From NCBI GenBank assembly GCA_008012315.1, contig SSEL01000003.1, forward strand, positions 124,001 through 188,000: a stretch of DNA of 64,000 nt, in the 5' to 3' direction. Below, in pieces: positions 1 to 9,051 of this stretch. Position 1 is the stretch's first letter. Each line of letters starts with the position of its first letter. The notes below the pieces were generated by a model that saw only the letters and a list, made by a program, of their open reading frames with translations, did not search any database and had not been told where the DNA came from. The stretch comes from Rhodospirillaceae bacterium. GTDB taxonomy: Bacteria; Pseudomonadota; Alphaproteobacteria; Dongiales; Dongiaceae. The position numbers and the translations under genes were made by a program.

Positions 1-2829
1 CGGATGGTCATGATCCTGGCCGACTTCCGGCAGCACCCGCCAGCAGCGCTCGCATTTATCGCCATCGGCCAAGGCGACCACCACGGCAAGACCCGGCACA
101 TCCGGCAAGGTGAAGGCATCGGCCGGCGCCGGCTCGGCGCTCAGCGTGATGCCGGAGGTGATGGCGATCTCGGCAAGGTCGAGGCCGTCCAGCAGATTGC
201 GATGTTCCTCGGTCAGATGGACGACCGGCATCGCCTGCAGGCTGGAGCCGATCTTCTTGTCCGCCCGGGCCAGTTCCAGGGCGCCGGTGACGACGCGTCG
301 CAGATCGCGCAGCTTCGCCCAGCGGGCCGCCAGGGCTTCGTCGCGCCAGGCAGCTTGCGCTTCCGGGAACAGGCGCAGATGGACGCTTTCGGCATCATCC
401 GCGTCTTTGCCTTGTCCGTCCTTCCACGGCCGATGGCGCCAGGCTTCCTCGGCCGTGAAACACAAGACGGGGGCAAGCCAGGCCGTCAGGGCATTGAACA
501 ACTCGAACAGCACCGTGCGCACGGCACGGCGGCTGATGGAGCTGGGCGCATCGCAATAGAGCGCGTCCTTGCGGATGTCGAAATAGAAGGCGCTGAGATC
601 GACGGCGCAGAAATTATGCAGTTCGGTGAACCAGGGATGGAAATCGAAGCTGTCGGCAGTCTGCCGCGTCTTTGCCGCCAGCTCGGCGATTCGGTGCAGC
701 ACCCAGCGATCCAGTTCCGGCATCTCAGCCGGCGGCAGGTATTCACTGTCTTGCCAGCCGGCGAGCGCGCCCAGCAGATAGCGCAGGGTATTGCGCAGGC
801 GGCGATAGGCCTCCGCCTGGTGCTTGATGATTTCCGGGCCGATGCGCTGATCGTCGGAATAATCGGTCGAGACCACCCAGAGGCGCAGGATATCGGCGCC
901 GTATTGCTTCATCACATCCTGGGGCGCCACCGTGTTGCCGAGGGATTTCGACATCTTGCGGCCCTGCTCGTCAAGCGTGAAGCCATGGGTCAGCACCGCT
1001 TTATAGGGCGCATGGCCGCGCGTGCCGCAGCTTTCCAGCAGCGAGGAATGGAACCAGCCGCGATGCTGGTCCGAGCCTTCGAGATAAAGATCTGCCGGCG
1101 AATGCAGGTCCCAGGCGGGATCGGCGCGGGTTTCGTGTTCCAGCACGAAGGCATGGGTCGATCCGGAATCGAACCAGACATCGACGATATCGGTGATCTG
1201 CTCGAAATCTTCCGCCTTATACTGGTTGCCAAGGAAGCGCGACGGCTCGCTGGCAAACCAGGCATCGGCGCCTTCCTTGGCGAAGGCATCGACGATGCGG
1301 TCGATCACCGCCTGGTCGCGCAGCAACTCGCCGGTCTTCCTGTTGACGAAGACGGCGATCGGCACGCCCCAGGCGCGCTGGCGCGAGATACACCAATCGG
1401 GCCGGTTGGCGATCATCGATTGCAGGCGGTTCTTGCCCTGCGGCGGCACGAAACGGGTTTCATCGATCGCCCGCAACGCCACCTGCCGCAGATCGTTCTT
1501 CTCCATCGAGATGAACCATTGCGGCGTGTTGCGGAAGATGAGCGGCGCCTTGGAACGCCAGGAATGCGGATAAGAGTGGGTGATGCGGCCGGATTTCAGC
1601 AAGTGGCCGGCCTGGTCGAGCGCCGCCATGACCGCGCCATTGGCATCGCCTTTCTTGCCCTGCGGCGTCAGCACGCGCTTGCCGGCAAAGAGGCCGACAT
1701 GTTCGTAGTAAGCACCGTCCGGTCCCACCGTCTGCGGCACTTCGATGCCGTTGGCGAGGCCGAGTTCATAGTCGTCGGCGCCATGGCCCGGCGCGATATG
1801 CACGAAACCGGTACCGGCATCGGTGGTGACGAAGCCGCCGGCATGGGCCGGCACCTCGAAACGGGCATAGAAGGGATCAAGCTCGGCCAAAGGATGGCGG
1901 CAGACCAGGCCGGACAGATCCTTGCCGGCGAAAGTCGCAAGATCGCGCGCCGCGACAATCCCGAGATCCTTGGCGAAATTCTCCTTGAGCGCGCCGGCGA
2001 CCAGCAGCCTGTCGCCAACCTTGACCTTCGCCTCGTCGGCGGCTTCGGTCACCTCGATCAGCGTATAGGCGATCTCCGCGCCATAGGCGACGGCGCGGTT
2101 GCCGGGGATGGTCCAGGGTGTGGTCGTCCAGATCACCACCGCAGCACCCGCCAGCTCCGGCTTCGGCGCCTTGACGATGGGGAAGCGTACCCAGATCGTA
2201 TCGGAGGTGTGATCGTCATATTCGACCTCGGCCTCGGCCAGAGCGGTCTTTTCGACGATCGACCACATGACCGGCTTCGAGCCGCGGAACAGACCGCCAT
2301 TCATGACGAACTTGCCGATCTCACGCACGATCTGCGCTTCGGCGGGAAAAGCCATCGTCGTATAGGGATGGTCCCAGTCGCCCTCGACGCCGAGGCGCTT
2401 GAATTCTTCGCGCTGAACATCGATCCATTTGGCGGCGAATTCGCGGCATTCCTGGCGGAATTCATTGATCGGCACCGCATCCTTGTCCTTGCCGGCCTTG
2501 CGGTACTTTTCCTCGATCTTCCATTCGATCGGCAGGCCATGGCAGTCCCAGCCCGGCACGTAGCAAGCATCCTTGCCCAGCATCTGCTGCGAGCGGTTGA
2601 TGACGTCCTTCAGGATCTTGTTGAGGGCATGGCCGATATGGATGTTGCCGTTGGCATAAGGCGGGCCGTCATGCAGGACGAATTTCTTGCGCCCTTTCGC
2701 GCTTTCCCGCAGCTTCTGGAAGAGGCCCATCTCCTGCCAGCTTTGCAGGATCGCCGGCTCCTTGTTGGGCAGATCGCCGCGCATGGGGAAATCGGTTTTC
2801 GGCAAAAAAACGGTCGTCTTGTAATCCAC
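1..2829 (-). CDS. ileS: Isoleucyl-tRNA synthetase (3' end cut by window)
   Basis: Class I aminoacyl-tRNA synthetase that charges tRNA-Ile in the cytoplasm. The reading frame shows the HIGH signature ([11 protein letters not shown]) about 55 residues from the start, the KMSKS loop ([10 protein letters not shown]) encoded near 950-960, and a C-terminal zinc-knuckle sequence KCERCW encoded at about 60-85. Some 943 codons are present, so only the last few tens of residues, including the second zinc Cys pair, lie left of base 1. A stop codon sits four codons upstream in frame and GTG at 2829 is the only start after it, giving [10 protein letters not shown]. This GTG start is inferred from the frame; no strong ribosome binding site is visible. 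Confidence 0.96.
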   Translation of the reverse strand, partial: MDYKTTVFLPKTDFPMRGDLPNKEPAILQSWQEMGLFQKLRESAKGRKKFVLHDGPPYANGNIHIGHALNKILKDVINRSQQMLGKDACYVPGWDCHGLPIEWKIEEKYRKAGKDKDAVPINEFRQECREFAAKWIDVQREEFKRLGVEGDWDHPYTTMAFPAEAQIVREIGKFVMNGGLFRGSKPVMWSIVEKTALAEAEVEYDDHTSDTIWVRFPIVKAPKPELAGAAVVIWTTTPWTIPGNRAVAYGAEIAYTLIEVTEAADEAKVKVGDRLLVAGALKENFAKDLGIVAARDLATFAGKDLSGLVCRHPLAELDPFYARFEVPAHAGGFVTTDAGTGFVHIAPGHGADDYELGLANGIEVPQTVGPDGAYYEHVGLFAGKRVLTPQGKKGDANGAVMAALDQAGHLLKSGRITHSYPHSWRSKAPLIFRNTPQWFISMEKNDLRQVALRAIDETRFVPPQGKNRLQSMIANRPDWCISRQRAWGVPIAVFVNRKTGELLRDQAVIDRIVDAFAKEGADAWFASEPSRFLGNQYKAEDFEQITDIVDVWFDSGSTHAFVLEHETRADPAWDLHSPADLYLEGSDQHRGWFHSSLLESCGTRGHAPYKAVLTHGFTLDEQGRKMSKSLGNTVAPQDVMKQYGADILRLWVVSTDYSDDQRIGPEIIKHQAEAYRRLRNTLRYLLGALAGWQDSEYLPPAEMPELDRWVLHRIAELAAKTRQTADSFDFHPWFTELHNFCAVDLSAFYFDIRKDALYCDAPSSISRRAVRTVLFELFNALTAWLAPVLCFTAEEAWRHRPWKDGQGKDADDAESVHLRLFPEAQAAWRDEALAARWAKLRDLRRVVTGALELARADKKIGSSLQAMPVVHLTEEHRNLLDGLDLAEIAITSGITLSAEPAPADAFTLPDVPGLAVVVALADGDKCERCWRVLPEVGQDHDHP

Positions 2830-2965
2830 GTGTCGTCTCTATCACTAAAGGTCATCAATCGGGCGACAAGGCCCGGCGCACCGCAAGCCCGCACCCGTCA
2901 CCGGGCACGAGCGGCGCTAATTCGATTATCCAGAATTCGATTATCTGGCCCGCATCGTACCGCCA

Positions 2966-3964
2966 TCAGACGCTGCCTTCCGCCGGCAGATCGATCGCCG
3001 GATGCTGTCCAGGCTCCGGCCCGTCATAGTCCTTGAGCAGTCGCCGTGCCGTCGCGCAATCGGCGGCGATCTGCGCCTTCAACTGATCCAGGCCGGCGAA
3101 TTTCATCTCCGGCCGGATGAAACCGAGCAAGGCGACGCGCAGATGCTTGCCGTAGAGATCCTGCTTGGTATCGAAGAGATGCACTTCCAGCTGCACCCGG
3201 GTGCCGCCGATGGTGGGACGACGGCCGAGATTGGCGACGCCGTCGATCCAGACCGGCAACCCGCCGGTATCCACCGCCGCCCGCACCGCATAGACGCCGA
3301 GGCGCGGTTCCATATAGTCGCCGAGCGCGACATTGGCGGTGGGAAAGCCGAGCTGCCGGCCCCGCTGGTCGCCATGCTCGACCCGGCCCTCGATCTCCCA
3401 GGGGCGCCCCAGCGCCAAAGCGGCCGCCCGGGGATCGCCCGCCAGCAGGCGGTCGCGCACCAAAGTGGAGGAGTAGGTATTGCCGGCGGCGTCCTGCTGC
3501 GCCCCGACCGAGGTCACGCCGAAGCCGCATGTCTTGCCGGCTTCCGCCAGGACCTGGGCATTACCGCCCCGGTTCTTGCCGAAGCAGAAATCATAGCCGA
3601 CCACCACATGGGCAATATCGAGGCCGTCGACCAGGATTTCCTGAACGAAGGTCTCGGCGCTCTTGCTCGCCAGTTCCGCATCGAAGGGCAGGCTGAAGAC
3701 ATAATCGACGCCCAGTGCCTGCAAGTGCCGCATCTTGATGCGGAAGGGCGTCAGGCGAAACGGTGGCATATCCGGGCGAAAGAAGGCGCGCGGATGCGGC
3801 TCGAAGGTCATCACCGCAAGCGGCGCCTCCATCTCGCGGGCAAGACGCGCGGCTTCGCTGATGACGGCCTGGTGGCCGAGATGCACGCCGTCGAAGTTGC
3901 CCAGCGCCACCACAGCCCGGCGGGCTTCGGCGGGAACGCCTTCATGATGGCGGATCAGACGCAT
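2966..3964 (-). CDS. ribF: Bifunctional riboflavin kinase / FAD synthetase
   Basis: Converts riboflavin to FMN and FMN to FAD in the cytosol. The N-terminal FAD synthetase domain has the nucleotidyltransferase signature GNFDGVHLGHQ at about residues 24-34 and the VVGYDFCFGKNRGG segment. The C-terminal flavokinase domain has RGRQLGFPTANV and LGVYAV. The 332-residue length is normal for the family. The ATG at 3964 is preferred over an in-frame TTG nine bases upstream because a GGAGA lies at a workable distance. It lies 136 bp upstream of ileS on the same strand, a common arrangement in bacteria. Confidence 0.97.
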   Translation of the reverse strand: MRLIRHHEGVPAEARRAVVALGNFDGVHLGHQAVISEAARLAREMEAPLAVMTFEPHPRAFFRPDMPPFRLTPFRIKMRHLQALGVDYVFSLPFDAELASKSAETFVQEILVDGLDIAHVVVGYDFCFGKNRGGNAQVLAEAGKTCGFGVTSVGAQQDAAGNTYSSTLVRDRLLAGDPRAAALALGRPWEIEGRVEHGDQRGRQLGFPTANVALGDYMEPRLGVYAVRAAVDTGGLPVWIDGVANLGRRPTIGGTRVQLEVHLFDTKQDLYGKHLRVALLGFIRPEMKFAGLDQLKAQIAADCATARRLLKDYDGPEPGQHPAIDLPAEGSV

Positions 3965-4091
3965 GTTCTGCAATTCTCCGTCCGATGGCTACCGCGAGGC
4001 GGTCGACACCTGTCCTGTCGATACGTCACATGCGCCATCCATCACACTCTTCCAGGTCCGCCCATCATCGTCAAATCAGGCCAAGTCAAAA

Positions 4092-4523
4092 TCAAGCGGG
4101 GCGCTTCGGCACCAGAAGCTGCGCCTCGCCATCCATCACCAGGGTGGACCCGACATGGGCGGTGGTCGCAAAGGTCACCCGCCCCTTCTCGCGATCGATC
4201 GTTGTCGCCGTCACCCGGGCAATGACCGTATCACCGATACGGACCGGCGCCTTGAACTTCAGGCTCTGCGACAGATAGATACAGCCCGGCCCCGGCAGCT
4301 TGGTGCCGAACACGGCGGAAATGAAGCCAGCCGTCAGCATGCCATGGGCGATCCGGCCCTTGAACAGGGTTGGCTTGGCGAATTCCTCATCGAGATGCAC
4401 CGGATTGGTGTCGCCGGTGACGCCGGCGAACAGCACGATATCGGCCTCGGTCACGGTCTTGGAGAAGACCGCCGTCATGCCCTCGCTGATTTCATCGATG
4501 TATTTACCACGCAATTCATCCAT
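4092..4523 (-). CDS. MaoC-like (R)-specific enoyl-CoA hydratase
   Basis: A 143-residue single hot-dog-fold protein of the MaoC/PhaJ type, expected to hydrate trans-2-enoyl-CoA to (R)-3-hydroxyacyl-CoA. The hydratase signature is present: FAGVTGDTNPVHLDEEFA with the catalytic Asp and His, followed by the IAHGM stretch. The ATG at 4523 is chosen because GGGAG lies eight bases upstream; the frame is open for ten more codons but without a better site. PhaJ enzymes usually feed polyhydroxyalkanoate synthesis from beta-oxidation, but no PHA gene is in the window, so the physiological substrate is unknown. Confidence 0.88.
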   Translation of the reverse strand: MDELRGKYIDEISEGMTAVFSKTVTEADIVLFAGVTGDTNPVHLDEEFAKPTLFKGRIAHGMLTAGFISAVFGTKLPGPGCIYLSQSLKFKAPVRIGDTVIARVTATTIDREKGRVTFATTAHVGSTLVMDGEAQLLVPKRPA

Positions 4524-4641
4524 CGCAGTCGCTCCCGCAAAAAGCGGCCGCACTATAGCTTTCCGCTCCCCCCCTCACAAGCCGCCAGAACGGCCGGAAT
4601 TTACCCGATTTATCAAGACCTTCATCAGCTTACCAAGGCCC

Positions 4642-6063
4642 TCACCCCCGCCTGGGATCCAGCGGGACCTGGCCGGCCAGACCGAACAGGGCCTCAATGG
4701 CTGCCGCCGCCCCGAGCAGCGCCGCCTCGCCGCGCGGCCGCGCCACCAGCTGCAGGCCGACCGGACGGCCATCCGGCGTGAAGCCCGAGGGCAGCGCCAA
4801 AGCCGGGCAGGAGCTGACCGTGACGACCGAGGCGATTTTCAGCCAGTCGACGTAATTCTCCATCTCCACCCCGTCGACCTTGCGCATCCAGCGTTCCTTG
4901 ATGTCGCGCGGCGGGGTACAGGCGGCTGGCGCGATCAGCAGGTCGAATTCCTTGAAGAAAGCCACCATTTCCGCATAGAGCCGGCTGCGGCGGCGGGTCG
5001 CCTGGCCGATCTGCTCGACCGTCAGCTCAAGGCCCTTCTCGATGTTCCAGATGACATCGGGCTTCAAATGCTCCCGGTAGCGCTCCAGCAGCGGCCGCAT
5101 CGAGGCGGCGTAATCCACCGCCCGCAGGGTCTGGAAGGCGCTCGGCACGCCGGCAAAATCAGGACAGGCTTCCACCACCTCGACGCCGGCGGCACGCAGC
5201 TTATCCGCCGCCGCCGCCAGGACCGCCCGGGTCTCCGCCTCGACCGGGGTGATGCCGAGATCGGCGCTGATCGCCACGCGGCGCGGCAGCCGGCCGTTCT
5301 GCGCCGCCGCCAGGAAGCTCTCGGCCGGGGCCGGCAGCGAAATCGGATCAGCCTCGTCATAGCCGACCATGGCATCCAGCATCAGCGCCACATCGGCGAC
5401 ATTGCGCGCCATCGGCCCTTCAACCGACATGGTGTCGAAGCGGATCTCGCCGGGATTGCGGGCGACCCGGCCGGGGCTGGGGCGCAAGCCGACCACCGAG
5501 CAAAAACTGGCCGGGGTGCGCAGGCTGCCGCCAAGATCGGAACCGGTCGCCAGCCAGACCTGGCCGGCCGCCAGCGCCGCTGCGGCACCGCCCGACGAGC
5601 CGCCGGCATTGAGCGCGGTGTTCCAGGGATTGCGGGTCTCGCCGAAGACTTCGTTGAAGGTGTTGCCGCCGGCACCGAATTCCGGGGAATTCGACATGCC
5701 GATGACGATCGCGCCATTGCTTTCCAGCCGCTCCACCATCGGATCCGAGCGGTTCGGCACATGATCCTTGAAGATCGGCGAGCCGTAAGTGGTGCGGACG
5801 CCGGCGACATCGCTGAGATCCTTGACGGCCAGGGGCAGGCCGCAGAGCAGGCCGCGCGCCTCGATCGGCTTGGCCATCAGCTCGCGTGCCGCCGCGCGTG
5901 CGCGGTCCAGGCACAAGGTCACGATCGCATTGACGGCGCCGTTGGTGGCAGTGATCCGCGCTTCCGCCACATCGATGAGATCGAGCGGCGTCACCTCGCC
6001 ACGCCGCAATGCAGCAACCGCCGCCACAGCCGTCAGTCGATAAAGATCTAAAGCAATCGCCAT
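4642..6063 (-). CDS. Amidase signature family hydrolase
   Basis: A 473-residue amidase of the Ser-cisSer-Lys type. The catalytic Lys is in LPLAVKDLSD near residue 80. The glycine/serine-rich signature GGSSGGAAAALAAG is near 153-166, and the nucleophile serine is in GSDLGGSLRTP shortly after. The C-terminal part has ALALPSGFTPDGRPVGLQL, typical of the family. Members include GatA, aryl-acylamidases and 6-aminohexanoate-cyclic-dimer hydrolases; the absence of gatB and gatC nearby argues against a role in tRNA amidation. The substrate cannot be assigned. It is divergent from the MFS gene, 79 bp away. Confidence 0.9.
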   Translation of the reverse strand: MAIALDLYRLTAVAAVAALRRGEVTPLDLIDVAEARITATNGAVNAIVTLCLDRARAAARELMAKPIEARGLLCGLPLAVKDLSDVAGVRTTYGSPIFKDHVPNRSDPMVERLESNGAIVIGMSNSPEFGAGGNTFNEVFGETRNPWNTALNAGGSSGGAAAALAAGQVWLATGSDLGGSLRTPASFCSVVGLRPSPGRVARNPGEIRFDTMSVEGPMARNVADVALMLDAMVGYDEADPISLPAPAESFLAAAQNGRLPRRVAISADLGITPVEAETRAVLAAAADKLRAAGVEVVEACPDFAGVPSAFQTLRAVDYAASMRPLLERYREHLKPDVIWNIEKGLELTVEQIGQATRRRSRLYAEMVAFFKEFDLLIAPAACTPPRDIKERWMRKVDGVEMENYVDWLKIASVVTVSSCPALALPSGFTPDGRPVGLQLVARPRGEAALLGAAAAIEALFGLAGQVPLDPRRG

Positions 6064-6142
6064 TTTATGAAACCCATGTTACACAGTTCAGCCCGATCGG
6101 GATTGGCTCTCCGGGCGGAGTCGCATTCCACCCGTTGCGCCG

Positions 6143-7360
6143 ATGGACGTCAATCAACCACTTTTCATCCGCTCCCTGGCCAAGCCTGGCGCCGGGGTGT
6201 TCGCGATGCTGTTCACGCTCGACTCCATCGGCCGCGCCATCATCTCGACGGTGCTCTCGCTCCAGGCCTATGACCTGTACCAGGAAGCCTTTGGCGCGAC
6301 CGAATCGCGGCCCTGGGTCAGCGCCAGTTTCCTGCTGACCAGCTGCATCAGCCTGCTGTTCAACCTGGTCTCGCCCAGCTTCATCCAGACCTTCCGGCGC
6401 CGCTGGTTCTATCTCGGCGGCATTGTCCTCGGCATCATCGCCGTCTTCCTGCTCGCCACCGATACGATCCCGGGCCAGGTTTCCGGCATGATCTGCCGCG
6501 CCATCAGCGCCGCCGCCTGCCGCATCGCGCTGCTGCTCTACATCATGGATTACATCCCCCGGCATCAACTGGTGAAATCCGAGCCGCTGCGCCTGGCCTT
6601 GAGCTGCGTCGCCTGGGGGCTCGGTCCGTTGCTCGGCGTCGTGCTTTACAAGCAGCATGGCTCGATCGGGCCGGCGATGATTTCGGCCACCAGCTATGTC
6701 GTGCTGATCGTCTATTTCCTGTATCTGCGGCTGCGCGACGATCCCGCTTTGGTGCCGCCCGGCAACGCGCTCAAGCAATTCCGCAATCCGTTGCGCAATA
6801 TCCGGCATTTCATCGGCCAGAAGCGTCTGGTCCTCGCCTGGACCATCGCCTTCGGCCGTTCCGCCTGGTGGTCGATGTTCTTCGTCTATCCGGCGCTCTA
6901 TCTGACCGACCATCACATCGATCAATTCTATGCCGGCCTGGTGGTCGGCATCGGCAACGCATTGCTGATCACCGCGCCCGTCATCGGCATGGTCGCCCAG
7001 CGCATCGGCATCCGTGCGCCATTGGTCTATGGCCTGTTCTTCGGCGGCATCGTGACCCTGGCGATTCCGTTTTTCTATGGTTATCCGCTGATCGTCTCGA
7101 TCCTGCTGCTGTTCGGCGCCGCCGCCATCATCGTGCTGGATGCGCTCGGCAATATTCCGTTCATGCGGTTCGTCCGCGCCCGCGAACGCAACCAGATGTC
7201 GCCGATCTTCCAGACCTATATCGATTTCAGCGATCTCGCCCCGTCCACCCTCTACACATTGCTGCTCTGGCAATTCGATTTCCGCGCGGTTTTCCTGACC
7301 AGCGGATTGCTGACCATCCTCGCCGGCATCGTCGCCACCTATCTGCCGAAACGGCTTTAA
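6143..7360 (+). CDS. MFS transporter
   Basis: A 405-residue integral membrane protein with about twelve hydrophobic segments and the charged RLRDDPA-to-GQKR loop in the middle that separates the two six-helix halves of major facilitator proteins. The segment RFVRARERNQMSPIFQTY resembles the conserved cytoplasmic loop of the second half. No substrate signature is recognised. The ATG at 6143 has only a weak ribosome binding site, though the MDVNQPLFIRSL start and immediate hydrophobic segment fit a complete protein. It is divergently transcribed from the amidase, so uptake or export of an amidase substrate or product is possible but unproven. Confidence 0.82.
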   Translation: MDVNQPLFIRSLAKPGAGVFAMLFTLDSIGRAIISTVLSLQAYDLYQEAFGATESRPWVSASFLLTSCISLLFNLVSPSFIQTFRRRWFYLGGIVLGIIAVFLLATDTIPGQVSGMICRAISAAACRIALLLYIMDYIPRHQLVKSEPLRLALSCVAWGLGPLLGVVLYKQHGSIGPAMISATSYVVLIVYFLYLRLRDDPALVPPGNALKQFRNPLRNIRHFIGQKRLVLAWTIAFGRSAWWSMFFVYPALYLTDHHIDQFYAGLVVGIGNALLITAPVIGMVAQRIGIRAPLVYGLFFGGIVTLAIPFFYGYPLIVSILLLFGAAAIIVLDALGNIPFMRFVRARERNQMSPIFQTYIDFSDLAPSTLYTLLLWQFDFRAVFLTSGLLTILAGIVATYLPKRL

Positions 7361-7415
7361 CATAAGCCGACTTTAAGTTCGACGCCGCGAGAAAGGCTGT
7401 GCTAGACAGCCGGCG

Positions 7416-7868
7416 ATGAGCAAGCATGACGAAAATACTGGCGGCGATGACAATCGCGGCATGGCACAGACGCTTGCCCGCGCCCGGGCGGCGGTCGAAG
7501 CCTTGGCGCGCGACTACATCAACTGGGCACGCGCCGATATCGATGCCTGCCAGAAATGCCTCGATCAGGCAGTTGCGCAGCCGGACCAACGGGAAACGCA
7601 TATCCGCACCTTGTTCGCCGTTGCCCATAACATCAAGGGCCAGGGGACATCCTTCGGCTATCCCCTGATGACGCGGATCGGCCAGTCGCTCTGCCATTTG
7701 ACCCGCACCGGTCGTCCCTTTGCCGATGGCGATCTGTCACTGATCGCCGCGCATCTGGCGGCGCTGCGCCAGGTGCTGGAAAAGACCCGGCCCGGCGACG
7801 ATAATGCCGGCACCGAGGCACTGGCCGCCGAATTGGAAGAACGCGTCGCCCGCGCCGAAGCCGGCTGA
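7416..7868 (+). CDS. Hpt domain protein (histidine phosphotransfer)
   Basis: A 150-residue mostly helical protein with the phosphotransfer signature AHNIKGQGTSFG at about residues 70-81; the His is the predicted phosphoacceptor and the following Lys-Gly is the usual HxxKG motif. Free-standing Hpt proteins relay phosphate between hybrid kinases and response regulators. No kinase or regulator lies beside it, so its partners are unknown. A six-base-pair hairpin (ggctgt/acagcc, 7395-7411) sits immediately before the ATG where a ribosome binding site would be expected. Confidence 0.8.
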   Translation: MSKHDENTGGDDNRGMAQTLARARAAVEALARDYINWARADIDACQKCLDQAVAQPDQRETHIRTLFAVAHNIKGQGTSFGYPLMTRIGQSLCHLTRTGRPFADGDLSLIAAHLAALRQVLEKTRPGDDNAGTEALAAELEERVARAEAG

Positions 7869-7950
7869 TCCGCCACCGCCGACGCATCATTATAGGTCCG
7901 TGACAGTCGGTATCGTGCTGACTCGGCAGTATTTTTATCTGGCCGTCGCA

Positions 7951-7978
7951 CCCTGCATTGCCTATGATTCGTGCAGGG
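7951..7978 (+). repeat. Inverted repeat upstream of the SPOR-protein gene
   Basis: Seven-base arms ccctgca (7951-7957) and tgcaggg (7972-7978) surround a 14-base loop, 24 bases before the GTG start at 8002. It could be an operator or a leader hairpin; nothing else identifies it. Confidence 0.3.
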
Positions 7979-8001
7979 GCCATCAGGGTAAGGGGGAAGT
8001 C

Positions 8002-9051
8002 GTGGCAGTTGATCCGCGATGGACGGCAAAAGCACGTGTTTTGCTCATTGTCGGCCTCTTATCATCCGCAGCCTTCAGCCCGACCATCGCCGCCGCCGAT
8101 ATGGCCGATGCCCGGGCCGCCATCGCCGCGGGCGATTATGCCGCCGCCGCTGAGGCCTTGCGCCCGCTGGCCGCAGCCGGCCGGGCGGAGGCGCAATATC
8201 AACTGGCGAAGCTGGCACTCGACGGACGCGATGTCGGCCTGAAAGCGGACCAGGCCATGTCCCTGCTGGTTCAATCGGCCGCCCAAGGCAACGGCCAGGC
8301 CCAGGCGCGGCTCGGTCTCGCTTACGCCAAGGGCGAGAATGTCACGCAGAACGATCTTGCGGCCTATCAATGGCTGAGCCGGGCCAGTGTTTCGCCCGAT
8401 CTCAGCGGCATCGAGCGCAGCGTCGTCACCACCAACCGCACCGTTATCCTGAACCGGCTGGCGCCAACCCTTGCCGCCGGTGTCGATCTCCATAAAGTGG
8501 CAGCGGCACAGCCACCGCTGCCATCCAAGCCGGAGCTCTCCGGCAGCATTGCCGCCGTGCCATTGTTCAGTGAGGCGGCGCCGGTTACCAAAAAGCAGGC
8601 GGCCACCAAGAAGCCAACGGATGTCGAACCGGTTGCCGCCGAAAGCAATGCAGCAGGCAGCGCCAAGGACGAGAGCAGCAAAGCGGCGGCAGTTGAAGCC
8701 GCACCGGCCGAGGTGGCGGCAGAAACCGAGGCATCGAATACGCCGGCGAAACAGCCGGCCGCTCCTGTCGGGGGCAAATCATATCAACTGCAAATCGCCT
8801 CGCTGCCGGATGCGGCATCGGCCGAGGTGGAGCGGGAACGCCTGCTGCATCGCTACGCGACATTGCTCGGCGACCTCACCGTGGAAATCATGGCCGTCAA
8901 TGTCGCCGATATGGGCCAGCGGCACCGCATCGTGGCCGGACCGTTCGACGACAAGAACGCGGCCCAGCAGCGCTGCAAGCAACTGAAATCCGCCGGCCAG
9001 GACTGCTTCGTCGCACCCCTCGCCCAGGCGATGCAGTCACTAACTCAGTAA
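8002..9051 (+). CDS. Periplasmic Sel1-repeat / SPOR-domain protein
   Basis: Predicted 349-residue exported protein. The GTG at 8002 is preceded by AGGGGGAAG and gives a signal peptide with hydrophobic core VLLIVGLLSSAAF and cleavage near AAA. Residues about 35-130 carry Sel1-like helical repeats (AEAQYQLAKLALDG, GQAQARLGLAYAKGENV). A long Ala/Lys/Glu-rich linker follows, and the last 80 residues (SYQLQIASLPDAASAEVERERL to GPFDDKNAAQQRC) form a SPOR domain, which binds denuded peptidoglycan at division septa. A cell-envelope or division role is inferred from this domain pair. The next gene converges and overlaps its 3' end by seven bases. Confidence 0.85.
   Translation: MAVDPRWTAKARVLLIVGLLSSAAFSPTIAAADMADARAAIAAGDYAAAAEALRPLAAAGRAEAQYQLAKLALDGRDVGLKADQAMSLLVQSAAQGNGQAQARLGLAYAKGENVTQNDLAAYQWLSRASVSPDLSGIERSVVTTNRTVILNRLAPTLAAGVDLHKVAAAQPPLPSKPELSGSIAAVPLFSEAAPVTKKQAATKKPTDVEPVAAESNAAGSAKDESSKAAAVEAAPAEVAAETEASNTPAKQPAAPVGGKSYQLQIASLPDAASAEVERERLLHRYATLLGDLTVEIMAVNVADMGQRHRIVAGPFDDKNAAQQRCKQLKSAGQDCFVAPLAQAMQSLTQ

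Noticed and set aside
4-3036. A 1010-codon plus-strand open frame
   Set aside because: It is the mirror of ileS; GC-rich codon use on the minus strand leaves this frame open. Its product is low in complexity and has no domain.
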